Notes: a model not told the origin generated them from the sequence alone. A stretch of 64,000 bases of DNA from Heligmosomoides polygyrus polygyrus (GCA_947396885.1 OX377205.1:71582969-71646968); one strand, 5' to 3'; positions 33,961 to 47,397 are shown, numbered from the stretch's first letter. Numbers and translations are program-made.

Positions 33961-36780
33961 GTTAAGCTTCTGTGTCGGTATGAATTAATTAAATTTCAAT
34001 AAACAACATTTGAAACTGAATGAAAACTTAAAATTGGTTACAATTTGGAGAAAGACGAGCCGCTAAGGAACTCCAAACAGCGCCTGAAAGGGAACAAAGC
34101 GTCGTCATTTTTGAACGGTTCACATTTACCAGTACATAGGAGACGACGTCCAGTTGCTTTAAAAAATGGCATTGTTTGTGCATTGCCACTGCCTAGACCG
34201 GATGCTTCAGAATTCATCAAGAGCGTACCTGGGCGACATTGCGCTTGAAGCAGAAGCTGCCGCAGTTGACCGTCTCGAAGGTCTGACTCTGAGCGACTAG
34301 CGTTCTGAATGGCATGTTTCGGGATTGCAGTAACTCTCGGAACAGCAAACATACACGAATACGACAACCAGAAAAACTTCCAAGGCCAAAACGTTGGTTC
34401 AAAATATTTTTATGGTACGGTCGAAAATTAGGAGAATGCGGCGATCGACTCATGTCACTTCGAAGTTGTTGGTGTCGCAGCGTCGCAACACTGAATGTGG
34501 TAGCAGGACTGGGAGGTGGGAGGTACTGTCACATCAAATCCTACCGGCAGGTTCCGGGCGGTAGACAGAGCTAAAGTGAGAATCACTACGGAGCACGCGG
34601 ATCACGCTAACATGATGGCCATCGGAACCAAACTGTACCTCAAGATAGAGGGTATACCAACCAATATTGATGTCTTTTATCGATTTTTTAACAGATTAGA
34701 TACATATCCCAGGTGGGAGGTGGAAAAGATGGACGGTGAACAAGCATCACGGCGACTTGTGCCCTATTTGATGAGCGAAGCCACTTCACTTCTTCTACAC
34801 CTAGTCTATAGAACGCAGCAGGAACCGTTGCTGACATTGCGCTTTCACTTTTGCTGCCTCGGAACAAAGTTCCCACCCAAACGTTTGATGACGAACAGCT
34901 TGGAGAGGGACGAATCCCGGATACCATGAATCAGGCGTTTCTAATACTATTTAAAATGAATGAATGACAGAGAAGGTTGATCGACCGCCGGTGGCTGTAA
35001 ATAGGGACAGAGCCGGTCTCGCAGGAAACACGTGCCGAAGTACGTCCAGAGAACAGTTCGCGCCGCCTCGTGAATAAACTGCTCCCACCTGACTGCCATA
35101 CACCCCGCATCCCCTCTTCTTCAGAAGCACCTAAGCGATGTTCTCATCATAGCACCCGCCTAGAAGGCCACACCATGGCCGAGTAGCTGTGGAACTACGA
35201 AGGTGGCAGAAGTATCTGGGATCTGCACGGGTTTAAGACCCACTTCCTGTCGGAGAGGAACTTCCCAATACCGTGACGAGGCTCTACAGAAGGAATCTGG
35301 GGCAGCATCGCATCGAGCTGTGGATCTGTATGAGAGCGATCGTCATGTCTTGGCACTGTCGGCTGCTGCATGTGCACTTTAATGCGATCGATTGCGATGC
35401 TGAGCCCCTTCAGATGGAACAGAGGGGAGCGCTCGATGAACGATTCGATGACTGCGAGAGCACATGGAACGAGCGGAACTAGAAAGGGAACGCCAATAAT
35501 GCTAGGGACTCAGCGACCACAGATGCTATAGCGTCCTTGTTATGATTAGCGGTCTTACTTGTATAGCGTTTCCTATCGTTATGCAGTTATCACTCCTCCT
35601 TCTTCATCACTGCTTCACTGATCGTCATCCTTACCTGCTTGACCTGCTAACAAATATGAGAGAGGATATTGGTCAGCACCCGTATCCCTGCAGCCGACGA
35701 CGGTGGCAAGAGTGGAAACCAGGATAATAAGGACCGGATAATAAAATTTGAAACTCGGGTAACGGATAGCGGATAATTTTGCCTAAAATCGGCGGATATT
35801 GGGAAAACGAATAACGAAGAAACAGCAAAAATTAAACTGATTTTAGTTCGTTAGTCCTGCAACGCCAAGTCAGAAATATCCACCGCGTCGAATGCCAAGT
35901 CAGTCAACTTGAACTTTTTCATTGATGTTTTTCAACTGTAATGGAATCACTTCATTGAGTAGGTTCTGCGAGTTTTTCTCAACCTGGGTAGGGCAAACGT
36001 TAAAACTAGACTTTGTGCGCTGTTTTTGAACCGATTTGAACCAATTTTAGCATTAAATTGTGCACAAACCGAACAAGCCGGACACATTTTAGCACTAAAT
36101 TGTGCACAAACTTCATTGTTCCATGGGTGATAAATTGCTACCAAACGTATCTGGGAAAAATAGTTTAAGAGTGTAAAGTTGTGAAACGAGACCATACCTA
36201 ACTGCCGCTACCTTCTTCTTCAGAGTATGGAAAATGCCAAGGAAGGCAAAGATGTTGCAAATCCATTCATTTCAAAGTACAGCTGTTCCATACTCTGGTG
36301 ACCAAATGAGAAGAAGGGGCGTTGGAAGGCCAGCTCATGTTATGAGCGCAGCGGAAATCCTGGCACATCATCCTCGGATAGGGATACATACATAGATGTG
36401 CGTCGCATGCAGCTCTTGTTCGCCCACTTCTTTTCACATCCTAGGGTGGCTTACCAGGATTTTGGCTGTTTCCGTACAGCTAGTTTGACTGCTTTATTAC
36501 CCTCATTTGTCTCATTTTCCGATTAGCTTAACAAACCGTTACAGACCAGTGTAATTCTTGAAAGAGTATTCTATCAAACTTCTCTTCGGGATACTGAAAA
36601 AGAACGTTTTAATAAATCGTCCTCCGAATGAAGCTTAATCCGACAGCTACGACTACTTAGTCCCAAGAACAGGCGAACCTGGAGTAGTTTAGATTAGATA
36701 GCGTAGAGCTGTTGTGCCAAGATTGATACCGAACCTTTTTTCGGCTTACGCAGCTACTACGGTTCATCCCAGCTCACCTT
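33961..36780. other. no confident gene
   Basis: About 2.8 kb of short ORFs. A minus-strand stretch near 34217-34320 reads ...TFETVNCGSFCFKRNVAQ and ends at a GTACGC donor, so it could be a small Cys-containing exon, but no partner exon was found. A 24-bp segment (TTTTAGCA[C/T]TAAATTGTGCACAAAC) is repeated at 36044 and 36092. Confidence 0.35.
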
Positions 36781-36789
36781 TCTAATACC

Positions 36790-38640
36790 CGCGCCCTTTT
36801 GGATAAGCTCCGGGAGGCAAAAGTGGGAGACGCCTGGGTGATGGAGTCGTTTGATGTCACGTCGTTGTACACAAATGGCTCCAATGGCGCTGAATGCAAG
36901 CGATACACGAAATTCGTGTTGAGCATGAGGACCAGTTGGCATTTTTGGACTCAACATTGCCCAAATAACGGTGCTCATAGACGAGTGCTTTTAGCAACAT
37001 ATTCAAATGGTCCAATCAATACTTTACGCAGCTCAGATGCTTAGCAATGGGTCAACGCTTAGCTCCGGTGCTATTGCGTACATGTCGAAAATAGAGAGAT
37101 CCGCAACGGAACGCTGACCTTTGTTGTATTGTTGGTAGATAGGTGACTGCTTCATCGTATGTCCCATGCATAGCGAAATGGATGCCTGCTTCGAGTTTGT
37201 GAGCCACCAGGCTCAGCATATTAAGCTCACAAGGGAGAAACCGACAAGTCACTTTCTACCGTTACTCAACGTAGGAATGCGTCTCTCTAGGGACACCTTC
37301 CAAACTATTAGGTTGGTGCATAAGTTCTCGGACATTTGGGGCATGAAATATTTATTACCACAACATACGAACAACAGTATCAAATCATTTGAAGTAACCA
37401 CCCTTTACATCAATTGTCTTTCGCCAATGTGCTGGTAAGTCATGGATGCCTTTTCTCTAAAACGTGGCCGGTTGTGATTCGAAAAATGTGAGCAGTGCCT
37501 CCTTGACATCCTCTCGGTTTTTAAATCGCTGGCCGTCCAAATAACGTTGAAGGCATGAAAACAAATAATAATCAGAAGGAGCGAGATCTGGTAAGGTGGA
37601 TGTGGAAGAACGGTCCATCCGTAGTCCGCCAACTCAGCCGCCGTCGCTCTAGCAATATGTGGTCTAGCGTTGTCGTGTTGAAAATACACCTTCACTTGCT
37701 CTCCTCGTGTGGTTTGAAGGTGGGCCCTCAACTTCCTCAGTTGGTTGACGTAAATCTCTGCCGTCACTGTTATTCCTTCGTCCAACAGCTCCCAGTATTC
37801 TACGCCAAGAACGCTCCACCAAATGCATAGCATCACCTTTTTCACGTAAAGGTCTGGTTTCGGAACGTCCTCTGCCTCTCCAGTTGCTCAATGCACGCCG
37901 GTGATAATTAGAGTAGAGTATCCACTTCTCATCCCCGGTGAGAAGGTTGTCCACCATCCGTGGGCACGTCTGAGGGTAAGGAGAGACAGAGCGACACGCT
38001 CTTCGATCCATGTCATGTTGCGTCAAGTCGCGAGGTAGCCAGCGATCCAATTTCTGCACCTTGCCAATCGACTTCAATCATCGAACAACTGTTGAGTGAC
38101 TTACACCAAGAGTGCTTGATATTTCGCAAGTGGTTTGGTATGGGTCCGCTTCCACTCTACTTCGGAGGCCATCCAAATCCAGTGTCATCGGGTGCCCTTC
38201 TCGTTCATTATCTTCAACGGAGAATTCACAAACTGCAAACTTCGAGAACCACTGCAGGAATAACATAACGTGCCGAATATGCGTCTCAGTTGGGATGAAT
38301 TGCTTAGCCATAATAGCTGACGTTAACAACGCAGAAGTAAATGTTAGGAACAGTTTTGTAGCCCTTTCCTTTCTCTATCGATCGATTATTTACGCGTTAA
38401 TACATGTGAGAAATTTGGCGGGAAAATGCGCTTTCAGTTCAGGAGGGATCAAATGTCCGAGAACTTATGCACCAACCTAATAAGTGCTACCCTAAACCCA
38501 GGAACAAGAACATCATTGGGCACTATCGTTCCGCACACCCATGCAGTAGTAAGAGGCAGGGTCAAGCGTATGGTTCGATTTTTGCTGGAAATTTACGACC
38601 CCCCTCTGAAGCGGAATTTGTACGACCCCCTCCGTCTCTC
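36790..38640 (+). pseudogene. Penelope-like element fragment split by a mariner
   Basis: 5' part 36790-37317 has DKLREAKVGDAWVMESFDV and TSLYTNGSN, then decays; the region around 37130-37250 keeps traces of the palm and of LTREKP. After the mariner, 38481-38600 continues with PKPRNKNIIGHYRSAHPCSS, the block that follows the palm in these elements. The reading resumes exactly where the mariner ends, so the mariner inserted into an existing copy. Confidence 0.72.
37318..38480 (-). mobile_element. mariner transposon, full length but frameshifted
   Basis: Terminal repeats TTAGGTTGGTGCATAAGTTC are exact at both ends with TA on each flank. Length is 1163 bp. The minus strand encodes, over three frames, a helix-turn-helix part (LRSRVEADPYQTTCEISSTL, GVSHSTVV), LLTGDEKWILYSNYHR (first Asp), VYFQHDNARPHIARATA (second Asp) and PHPPY followed by a frameshift where SPDLAPSDYHLF should be. 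All domains are present, so it is a young-looking but dead copy. Confidence 0.9.
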
Positions 38641-38913
38641 TTCCACTGTTTTATTTCTTGTATTTCTTGATTTTTTCAAGGTTTCTTGTGCAGTTTGAAC
38701 TCTTTAATAGATTCTTCTTTTCAGGTGCGGCTTCGGACTGAAGAGGACAATGAAACGAGTTCCCTGAACAATAATGTTTTCAAAACAGAATAAAATTCTT
38801 TAAAATTTTGAACGCTATTTTCGACACTTCAAAATAAAGATCTTCTGGTAGCAGTTTCCAATCATCACTGTTCAATTTATGGAGTTTATTTTCAGGACAC
38901 CATGGACACTGAA

Positions 38914-38950
38914 CATTCTTCTACCTGAAGAATGTCCAGGTAGAAGAATG
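38914..38950. repeat. 14-bp perfect hairpin
   Basis: CATTCTTCTACCTG, loop AAGAATGTC, CAGGTAGAAGAATG. The loop repeats part of the stem, suggesting template-switch origin. Confidence 0.85.
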
Positions 38951-38999
38951 AATAGCGACGTTTGCATCTGAAATTGTGCTCCGAAATTGTGTTATATAA

Positions 39000-41400
39000 A
39001 AATTTGAGTATTACTTTCTGACGACGACTTAAGTGCCTTCCTTATAAATTTTTTGAAGCGTTCCTCGAATCGATTATGGAGCGGAAAAAGAAAGGATAGA
39101 CGATGGACTTCTCTATGGAAATAATGTTCTCCCATCCTAAGAAAACGTCATAAAAAAACGAAAATGGAGCTAAAAAACCCCAGCTCTGTACATGATACAG
39201 CAAAAAACAAGATTCTCCGCAGCGATGACGGAACTGCGATGACGATATGATTAGGATGGATCGTAAGCAAAATTCTCGTTTTTCATTTAAAAAATTTTTA
39301 GAATTTTTTTTTACAAAAATCGAACCAGCAGGCAAGCGTAACGACCCAGTTTTTGGACATTAACTCTTATATAGCAAGAAAGGGCTCTTCCTCTAGTTTC
39401 TGAAAAGCTAGCGGGATTTTGAAACTTCGAAGAATTGGTCAAGTTATGAATATTTTTGTGAAGCCACTTCAATTTTTTTGCTCAAAAATCGAACCAGCAG
39501 CCACGCGTGACGACTCTTTTTTTAGAAAAGATTTTTACACTGTGAGAAAGAGCGTTTTGTCTTCTTCTTGAGAGGCTAGGAAAATTTTCAAAGTGCGAAA
39601 AACTTACCGAGTTATGAACCTTTTTGTGAACGTTTAGTTTCATGCTCCGATGACGTTGGTGCAAAGTCGACCTGAGGTCGATTCATCCTGTTCGATACAG
39701 GAAATCATGATTTTTTTCACTGTGCATTGATCATGACTTGGAAGTTTTTGTGGCAAAATTTTATTCGTATGGATGGTCTGCTTAAAGCCATAAAGAAGCG
39801 CTGTTCATTTACTTTTCGAAAAGCTAGCGGGATTTTTTAATTTCGAAAAATTGGTCGAGTTATGAATATTTTTGTGAGATCACTCTGATGACGACGGCGA
39901 AGAGTCGATCCGCGATTCAGTTCACGACTTGCAAAAATTGATCATATCTCGGCTATTTTTTCAAAAATCAAAAATCCCGCTCGCTCATCAAAAAAGAGCA
40001 AATATGCTTTCTAACCATATAAGAACCGTTTTCCAAGAAAGGGGTCTTCATGCGGGGCGGGGGCGGGTTCGATTTTCGGTACGTATTTTCGCGACATGGA
40101 ACCGAAATCGAACCCCACTGCCGCGCATGAAGATCGAGTTTTTGGACATTAACTCTTATATAGCAAGAAAGGGCTCTTCCTCTAGTTTCTGAAAAACTAG
40201 CGGAATTCTGAAACTTCGAAGAATTTGTCAAGTCATGAATATTTTTGTGAAGCCACTTCAATTTTTTTGCGCACAAAAATCGAACCAGCAGCCAAGCGTG
40301 ACGACTCCTTTTCTGGAAAACGATTTTTATACTGTGAGAAAGGGCGTTTTATCTACTTTATGAAAAGCTAAAAGAATTTTCAAAATTCGAAAAACTTACC
40401 GAGTTATGAACCTTTTTGTGAACGTTCAATTCTATGCTCCGATGACGTTGGTGTAAAGTCGACCAGAGGTCGATTCAACCTGTTCTATCCAGAAAATCAC
40501 AATTTTTCACAGTGAATTGATCAAAACTTCTAGGTTCTTGTGGCTAGATTTTATCCGTATGGGTGATCTGCTTCGGCTAAAAAATAATATTTTCATGAAA
40601 AATGAGAATTTTGTATGCGATCCATCCTCGTCATATCTTCATTGCAGCGGAGAAGCACAGTTTTTATTGTATGTTAAGCACGACTTAAAATTTTATATGA
40701 TACAATTCCACTCTCTGTCGTCCTGTCCTTCAGAAGGCAGAAAAAAAATTTCCAGCGAGGAGTCCATCCGTATTTCAATTGCGATTGATCATGTCAGAGA
40801 ACGCAGTAGCCGCATTAAACTGCCGTAACACGGAGATTTTTTGGGGCTCCTGGAAAATTCATAAAGCTTTAGTAGATGTGTTTTCTATGCTTTAAAAGGA
40901 AGTTTCTAAAAGTAACATCTTCCATGTGATTAGTGTGTCGATATCTTTTCGGTAAATCGAGACGTCTGATCATATAGAATATCGTTTCAGAGAAACATAG
41001 TTTTATCACTGTGTGTCAAGCGGGCTTAAAATTTTATAGGGTGCGATTTCATTTTCTGATGCTGTTTCCTGCAGGAGAGAAATTACTTTTCAAGCAAGTC
41101 CGTCCTTCGGTTGCCATTCCGTCATCGACTCGAAGAGCGCTTCAAAAATCTTGTAGGGAAAGCACTTAGGTCGTCATCAGTAATTAACACTTGAAATTTT
41201 ATAGAGTGCAATTCTGGAAGTATTTGTCGCTCATCAGGCAGAAAACTACCGTGTCCATGACGTCCTGGGAAAATCTGAAAAAATGAAAATCTCTCTTTGA
41301 CTATAAAAACCTGAATTTGGAGAGAGTCCTTTGCCAAAACCGAGAGAGTACGACCCCCCCCCCCCTCCATTCGAGGCTACAGTACGACCCTCCCCCCTTC
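39000..41400. repeat. repeat block with a 789-bp-spaced direct duplication
   Basis: 39361-39715 and 40150-40505 are the same sequence with small changes (TAACTCTTATATAGCAAGAA, ...GTGAAGCCACTTCAATTT). A shorter motif, CGAACCAGCAGCCAAGCGTG or close forms, recurs at about 39322, 39491, 40110 and 40283. No protein motif. Possibly a large non-autonomous element or low-copy satellite. Confidence 0.7.
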
Positions 41401-42060
41401 GATTCCCGAACCTGAAGCTTGACCCTGGTAAGAGGGCCATTTTCCGGAATATGTTTCAAACAGCTGCTCTGGTGTCCTCTAACTGCAAGTTCAAGTCCTT
41501 ATCTAGGGACATGACATCTTTTACTGCCTGATCTAACGGGCATGTTGCCCACGACATGCCCAAAGGCCGTCAACCACGGGCATTAGCACTCATACTCAGG
41601 GCACAATTGCGTGGTTTAAGGAAATTGTAAGGGAACGAAGTATTATAGGGAGATGGGACATAGACTACGGTAGAAGAGAAGGATAACTAATCCAAGGAAG
41701 ATTGGTTAGGCCACCCAATAATGCCTTGTCCTGCCCGACGCCGTTGGGCCCCAATAAAAATACCCATGCTGGAATTTGTCCATTGGTTATCGGGACCCCA
41801 TTAAGCAATCACTTAGAGGCTCCGCAATCCAGGGACAACACTGGGGAATCCCAAAAAGGAACGCCTTTTTGGGTTTCCTCAGTGTTGTGAGTTCCGTAGT
41901 GCTCCGCCGTCAGGCGGACACCTCCCTTCCTTATTTTTGATGTACATAATCTTCATATTTGTAGATAGAATAAACTAATGCGAGAGCTGCGCTTCTGTGA
42001 TGTAAAGGTATAAGGCATGAAAAACTAATTGCAAGATTAACAAGTAATAGCACCGGCGTC
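41401..42060. other. no recognisable gene
   Basis: Contains a poly-C tract at about 41355 just upstream and short ORFs only. Confidence 0.4.
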
Positions 42061-42079
42061 CGAAATGCTACACCGTCAA

Positions 42080-42420
42080 CGACAGCTGGCGATCGGAGTT
42101 ATTACAGTGGTTACAATCGCCTTCTCGGTGCCATTTAACTCGGATGCTCTCAGCTCTGAAATACGGGAATGCGGTCGAAAGGTTGACCTGGGTGACATCG
42201 TTCGGCTCGTTAAGGTATACCTCGGCTAATATCAAGGCGCTACTGGTGAGGAACCGTCTTTATGACTGCGCTTGTGAAACGATCTCCTGGGTGGCCTGCC
42301 CATTCGGCCGGGAACGCGACTGTAGGGTTTAAGGAGCAGTATAGCTCAAAACTTGCAATGAATACAAGGAGGAATACATTGGTGAGACGTCCAGACTACT
42401 CTGGATAGGGGTTCTAATGA
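42080..42420 (+). pseudogene. Penelope-like element linker and GIY-YIG remnant
   Basis: Interrupted reading: FSVPFNSDALSSEIRECGRK, KALLVRNRLYDCACET, VACPFGRERDC, then EEYIGETSR near 42390 in another frame. These are the linker, Cys-rich knuckle and YIG motif seen intact at 53.4 kb. Confidence 0.7.
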
Positions 42421-44368
42421 CTTGACCTTTTGCTTCAAAATTTTGAAAGGAGAATCAAAACTGAAACCTAGTAAGTACTGGATTCTGAGACCTACAAATG
42501 GGAGGATAAAAGCGATCTCACTAATGAATATTCGAGTCGTCCGTAACTATGATAGCACCAGCAATTCCTTGTTCTTTAGAACTTCCCGTTGGCTTCAGAG
42601 GCTTCCACCTAGCTCCTTGATGCTCACAATTCCTCATCATTCAAGAGTAGATTGAGAAAAATAGACCTTATGTCTACGCTTCATATTGCAGATTACTAGG
42701 AGTACTGCCAGCAGCTGAGTGAAGCATGTGCCTATACGTAGTTCGCTGACAAATGCTTCCACATGCCGCTAACTCCAAGGTCGAAATATATCTCCCTTGA
42801 GGTCGATTGTCTTCCAAAGCGGATGCCTGCTGATAGCTGTTCATTTATGAACAATTGATGCTCTAGCCTAGTTCTGAAGACTTCGTTGCTGTCTGATCCT
42901 TCGTAGACGTGGGTGTAGCATTGAAAATGTTTTAGTTGTTAATAATGCGTTTATGTGTGATTAATGCGTTTGTCTACGGCAGTTCTTCTTGTTATTCTTT
43001 ACTTCTGTTTTGTTTGTTGCTTAGGCGTTTTACTTATTCACTACTAAAGTTTTAAAGAGCTAGGAACGTTGAGTATCATCATTGGAGTATCTGCAAATTT
43101 TCCGCGGATTCAAGCGTGACGAAGCATTTCTAGGGTTGCTACTTGATTAGCCAGGTTTTTTTCTCAGGGGTGTTTAGTGCTGGAGGCATGTTAAGAAAGT
43201 TTTCAATTTGTTTTTACAGAGCTTAATTATACTATTATTATTTCATTTAAGCCTCCTATGGCAGCTATCTACTTGGCGTCACCGAATCTTTTAGGCTTAC
43301 GAACTATTTTGAACTTTCGTGCCAGGTAAAATGCGTACGGCGTTTCCTTAGGGCCACAGGTGTCATGTTCCAACATATTCTATAGTCCGCTTGGAATTCT
43401 TCACATACTATTGACAGCCTTTTCTATAGGACTGCCTTGGGGACATGCTCTTCGTTGGCCCTCGCCGTCATGTGCGCTGCCCGTTAATGCTGGTTTATCT
43501 ATTTACTTAAACCGGCAGTCTGCCAGCTCTAAGGCTTTAAATCCACTCAGGTCATATAAAAAATTTTGTTTCTTAATCAGATGCTTAGTCTTATCTCCCA
43601 CCCCTACTTCCGCGCTAAACACCTCCGATTCGCCAAATTTCCTTACTTTTTCAATCGGCTGTCAGGGCTACTCTATTGGAATGTACGTGGACGACGCTTG
43701 TTTCCATAGAAAATCCGCCTAGATTAGCTGAGAATGTTTGTCTGTTTTTTTTAAAATTGTTGTGTTCTTCCCCTTATGTGGCGCGTCATATGACGTATTC
43801 AATAAATAAATAAATAAATAAATAAAGGAGAAGGAACATGTGGATGGACTCAACAGGTGCAGTGTCGCCACACCCTTGGGAGAGCACAGGCTACGAAGTC
43901 ATAGTGGCGTACTGATTGAAGTGGCGGTGACGATCCTAGCTCGCGAGGTCGACATTGCAGCGCGCAAGGCTCTGGAGGCTCAAGAACCCCGCAATCAATA
44001 AGAACGAGGAACGGGTGGCCGTAACCCAGGATTTGGCTCCATTTACCGGCCTCTGTCACGGGAGTGAAGCATGAACAGGAGACAAGAGCGACAAGAGCGA
44101 CAGGAGCAACAGCGCCAGTGGTCCGAGTACGAGCAAATTCCAGCGGCGATGGCTCGGTTTTAATCGATTTGCATGTTTTGCACGGGAGACGAGTCGCTCT
44201 TGTTGTGAAGTATGAACAGGCCCTAGGAAGGTCTCCGATGCCACGTACCCGTCGGTTCTTCTTCCTCCACCCAACTGAGTCGATTGCGCCTACTCGATCG
44301 CGTCCAGCAGCATCCGCATAGGCCCGTGCCCGTTATACCTTTGTCCTTTTCGAATTTCGAATTAGAAT
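42421..44368. other. no confident gene
   Basis: Includes an unrecognised 120-codon ORF at 43360-43722 with hydrophobic and Ser/Pro-rich segments but no splice support or family resemblance, and an (AAAT)n microsatellite at 43800-43826. Confidence 0.4.
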
Positions 44369-44494
44369 TTCGAATATTCGAGAAAGTCCTATATTCGAAT
44401 TATTCGTTTATTCGAATATTCGAGAATGTCCTATATTCGAATTATTTGTTTATTCGAATATTCGAGAAAGTTCAATATTCGAATATTTGTTTAT
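44369..44494. repeat. 42-bp AT-rich tandem repeat, three copies
   Basis: Units start at 44369, 44411 and 44453 (TTCGAATATTCGAGAAAGTC...). Each contains the palindrome TTCGAATATTCGA-like core. Confidence 0.9.
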
Positions 44495-45247
44495 TTTTTC
44501 AAAATTCTTTATCAATCTCTTGACAAGTTAGTGACACTCCTTCGAAAACCAGGGAAGCGATCTTATGGTAAAAACGATGGTTGAATTTCGCGTGTCGTTC
44601 AAAGTGCGCCGAATTGTGTGTATGCAATCTGACAAGGGAAGGGTCTGAAGTGTATGGCTGTGCGGAGAGATCGAGTCATATAGGGCGAATCCCCACCCCT
44701 CAATTAGCATACAAATGTGTTTATTTTTTGTTAATCGTCGTCGAGTCGTTAAACGCAAGGAGTAGGGGATCTTTGTAGTTATAATAGAATTCGTGGGCCT
44801 TATAGGCACGCGATGCCCTGCCTGCACGCGGCTCGGGGCGCAGTGGATAGTGACGTTGCTTCATGGGAGGGAGGTTGGATGTTTGTTCCTCTGCTCTGCT
44901 TTATTTTGAATTTCATCTGGTTGGTTAAGATTTGAAGGATTCTGACGACTATACCATTTTCAGATCTTTTTTTGCCTAATTTCCTAGTTGTACGCTGTGG
45001 AGAGTAACTTTCTTGCCACTTATTCATTACTGACCGTTTTTTAACCATAAGGCAATGAGAAAGCTACTCAACATAATGATGTATAAGCGTTCAACACCGG
45101 TGATGCACAAAATGCATGAAACAGAAGCACTGGTCACAGTACGGACAGCGTATAAAAGCTACGCGCTCCTCACAAAACACCAGCGATACCACCTTCAAGG
45201 TCACTATAACAAATCCATTCTCCTTCAGCAACCCGCAGCTTCGGCAC

Positions 45248-46012
45248 TTACTTTACTTTGACACTTTGATGGCCCTTTTCTCCCGTTCGTCCTCTGGCAG
45301 CTTGCATCCAGTGAGACAGACTCCGCTCTCTGAAAGATCTTGAGAAAGAGTCTGCCCATCGCGTTGGCGGTCGTCCCAGTGGTCTCTTATGGTCTCTTGG
45401 GAGCCACTTTGTGACACGGAGACTCCATCTATCGTCCTTTCGTCGAAGCAGGTGTCCGGCCCAGCGATATTTGGACTTCTTCATGTACTGCAGCGGGTCT
45501 GCTAATTGCGACTTCTCCCGTAGCTCCGAGCTTCGTAGGCCTTCTTGCCATTGCTGACGAAGGCAGAAGACATCTCTCCAGTGCACGATGAACAGACTCC
45601 AGCGTCTGTTTGTAAGAACATGGTCGATATGCGAACGTACTTCTCCATTTGGGCTCTCCCAGGTCCATCGCCGGTTTGGAGGCTCCTTGAACATAGAAGT
45701 TCCATGGAAGAGACGGCATGCGGATTGGAAGCTTATCAGTCGCTCTCCGTTTTCATTTTTTGAGGACGTTTCATGTGGTCTAAGCCTCCATTCGTCATGG
45801 GCATTCGTACCGACGGTAGCATTAAAGTCCCCAACAATAACTTTGTAGTAGTTCTTTTTGCCGCTGACAGTCCTTTCGAATAGCTTGTAGAATTCCTCCT
45901 TCTCTTCGTCTGTGGCCGCAGATGTTGGAGCATATCCATTTTTATGGAGACGGTTCCTTGATCTTTGATTTCCAGACGCAGAACAGCTACTTGCGGACTG
46001 ATGATCTTGCAT
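45248..46012 (-). pseudogene. LINE with the reverse transcriptase core deleted: endonuclease fused to C-terminal tail
   Basis: A single open frame of 254 codons. The N-terminal part is an AP-endonuclease end (KVIVGDFNATVG, NENGERLISFQSACRL, GTSMF, RRWTWESPNGEVRSHIDHVL, TNRRW). At about residue 140 it jumps to the family B tail (KYRWAGHLLRRKDDRWSLRV, TKWLPRDHKRPLGRPPTRWA). Roughly 500 residues including all palm motifs are missing, yet the junction keeps the frame. Confidence 0.78.
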
Positions 46013-47390
46013 CAGTCTACTGGGTCCCTTTTTTGCAGGTCAAAAGGAAGGTCGTGCACAATGACGTGTGAGTGAAATCGTACCACTCGAAAACGTTATC
46101 ATAGTCCACTGCTTGCTTGCCTCTGAACGTTCATCAGCTCATCTTGCGGATCCCAATCTTCTTCTTCTTCCACCACTTCCAGCTGTTCGTCTTTGTCAAC
46201 ATCAAATTGATGTGTTTCGAAGTCCTTGAGTATGCTGACCGGCCGTCCGGCCAGCTTGATTTCTTCTCTCGAAAGCTCCTTGTCCTAAGGTGGGCCACAT
46301 TTCAACGTGAGCAGGTGGATTACTACTCGAACATCGGCGGACATTGTTGGTGTTAGGTTTTAGAAAACCTCCAGCAGACTTCTGATTTCCAGGTGACAGG
46401 TAAAAATGAGGGAAAGAGTGTATCGATGCCGTTTAGGTTATTTTGCTGGATCTACAGACCGCGTTTCTCACTTCAACCACGTCCTGGTCTCTTTTGAAAA
46501 ACCAAGCAGGATGATTTTCCCGAGGTCATTGGTCCATGTATGGAAACAAACTGTGAGGTGGCTGTTGCTTTTGTACGCCGCCCGTATTTTGCCCAGTGTT
46601 GCTTCATGCACTTTGTACATATATGTCACTGCTGTTGAACATTTATAAGTGATCATGTTGAATACCACAGCATGCAGCTGGAGAATGCGCAGAAAACCTC
46701 TGAAAATGGTATAGACATCAGAATCCATCAAATCTCAACCAGTCAGTTCTTTATTCATTCTTTATTCGTTCACGCGAAGTAATGTTGTGTTAAAAGAGGT
46801 AAACACAACAAACACACGACGAGAACATCGCTAGCTCAGAGTATTAATAACGACACTGCGGACATAGCTTGAGTAATTACACCAGTAACGCTGCTTTCCC
46901 CTTGGAAAGGGTGACCCCAGCGAGATCCTTGTTCTGACCCAGTCTGACAGAAGTACTGGGGCTTAATGACGACTTAATCCGAGACGAACGCATTCGACCC
47001 AGGCGGACAGGCCGAGGGGAACTTCAAGATAGGGGTTCTCTGGATCCTCAACCAGCTAGTGCAGCATTGCTCCAAGAGGCGAAAAGATCGTGATATCATC
47101 GTCAGCTATACAGATACACGTTATCAGTCGTCTATCTTATGATCCCATAGCAATCGAGAGTTACCCATCTTGGCAGCAGTCAAATCGGTGGTAGGCCAAT
47201 TCGAAGCGTAATTGAAACCAATCCACGTTGGTGAGGCGGTGCAGTTCACGAGTCATTCAAGAAACTTACCAGATTGCTGACAATTTGCTCTCCTACGCCG
47301 GAGAGTTTGATATAGACCTTCTAGAAGATTCCACTGTCTCATATTAGCGGGCCCTATGTCATTACACCATCAACGAGCGACAGCAGCCGG
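46013..47390. other. no recognisable gene
   Basis: Short unconserved ORFs on both strands; nothing assignable. Confidence 0.4.
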
Positions 47391-47397
47391 GAGGGTG

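Noticed and set aside
34217..34453. Small Cys-containing exon (…ETVNCGSFCFKRN…) on the minus strand
   Set aside because: Has a plausible donor but no matching acceptor or partner exon, and the family is not recognisable.
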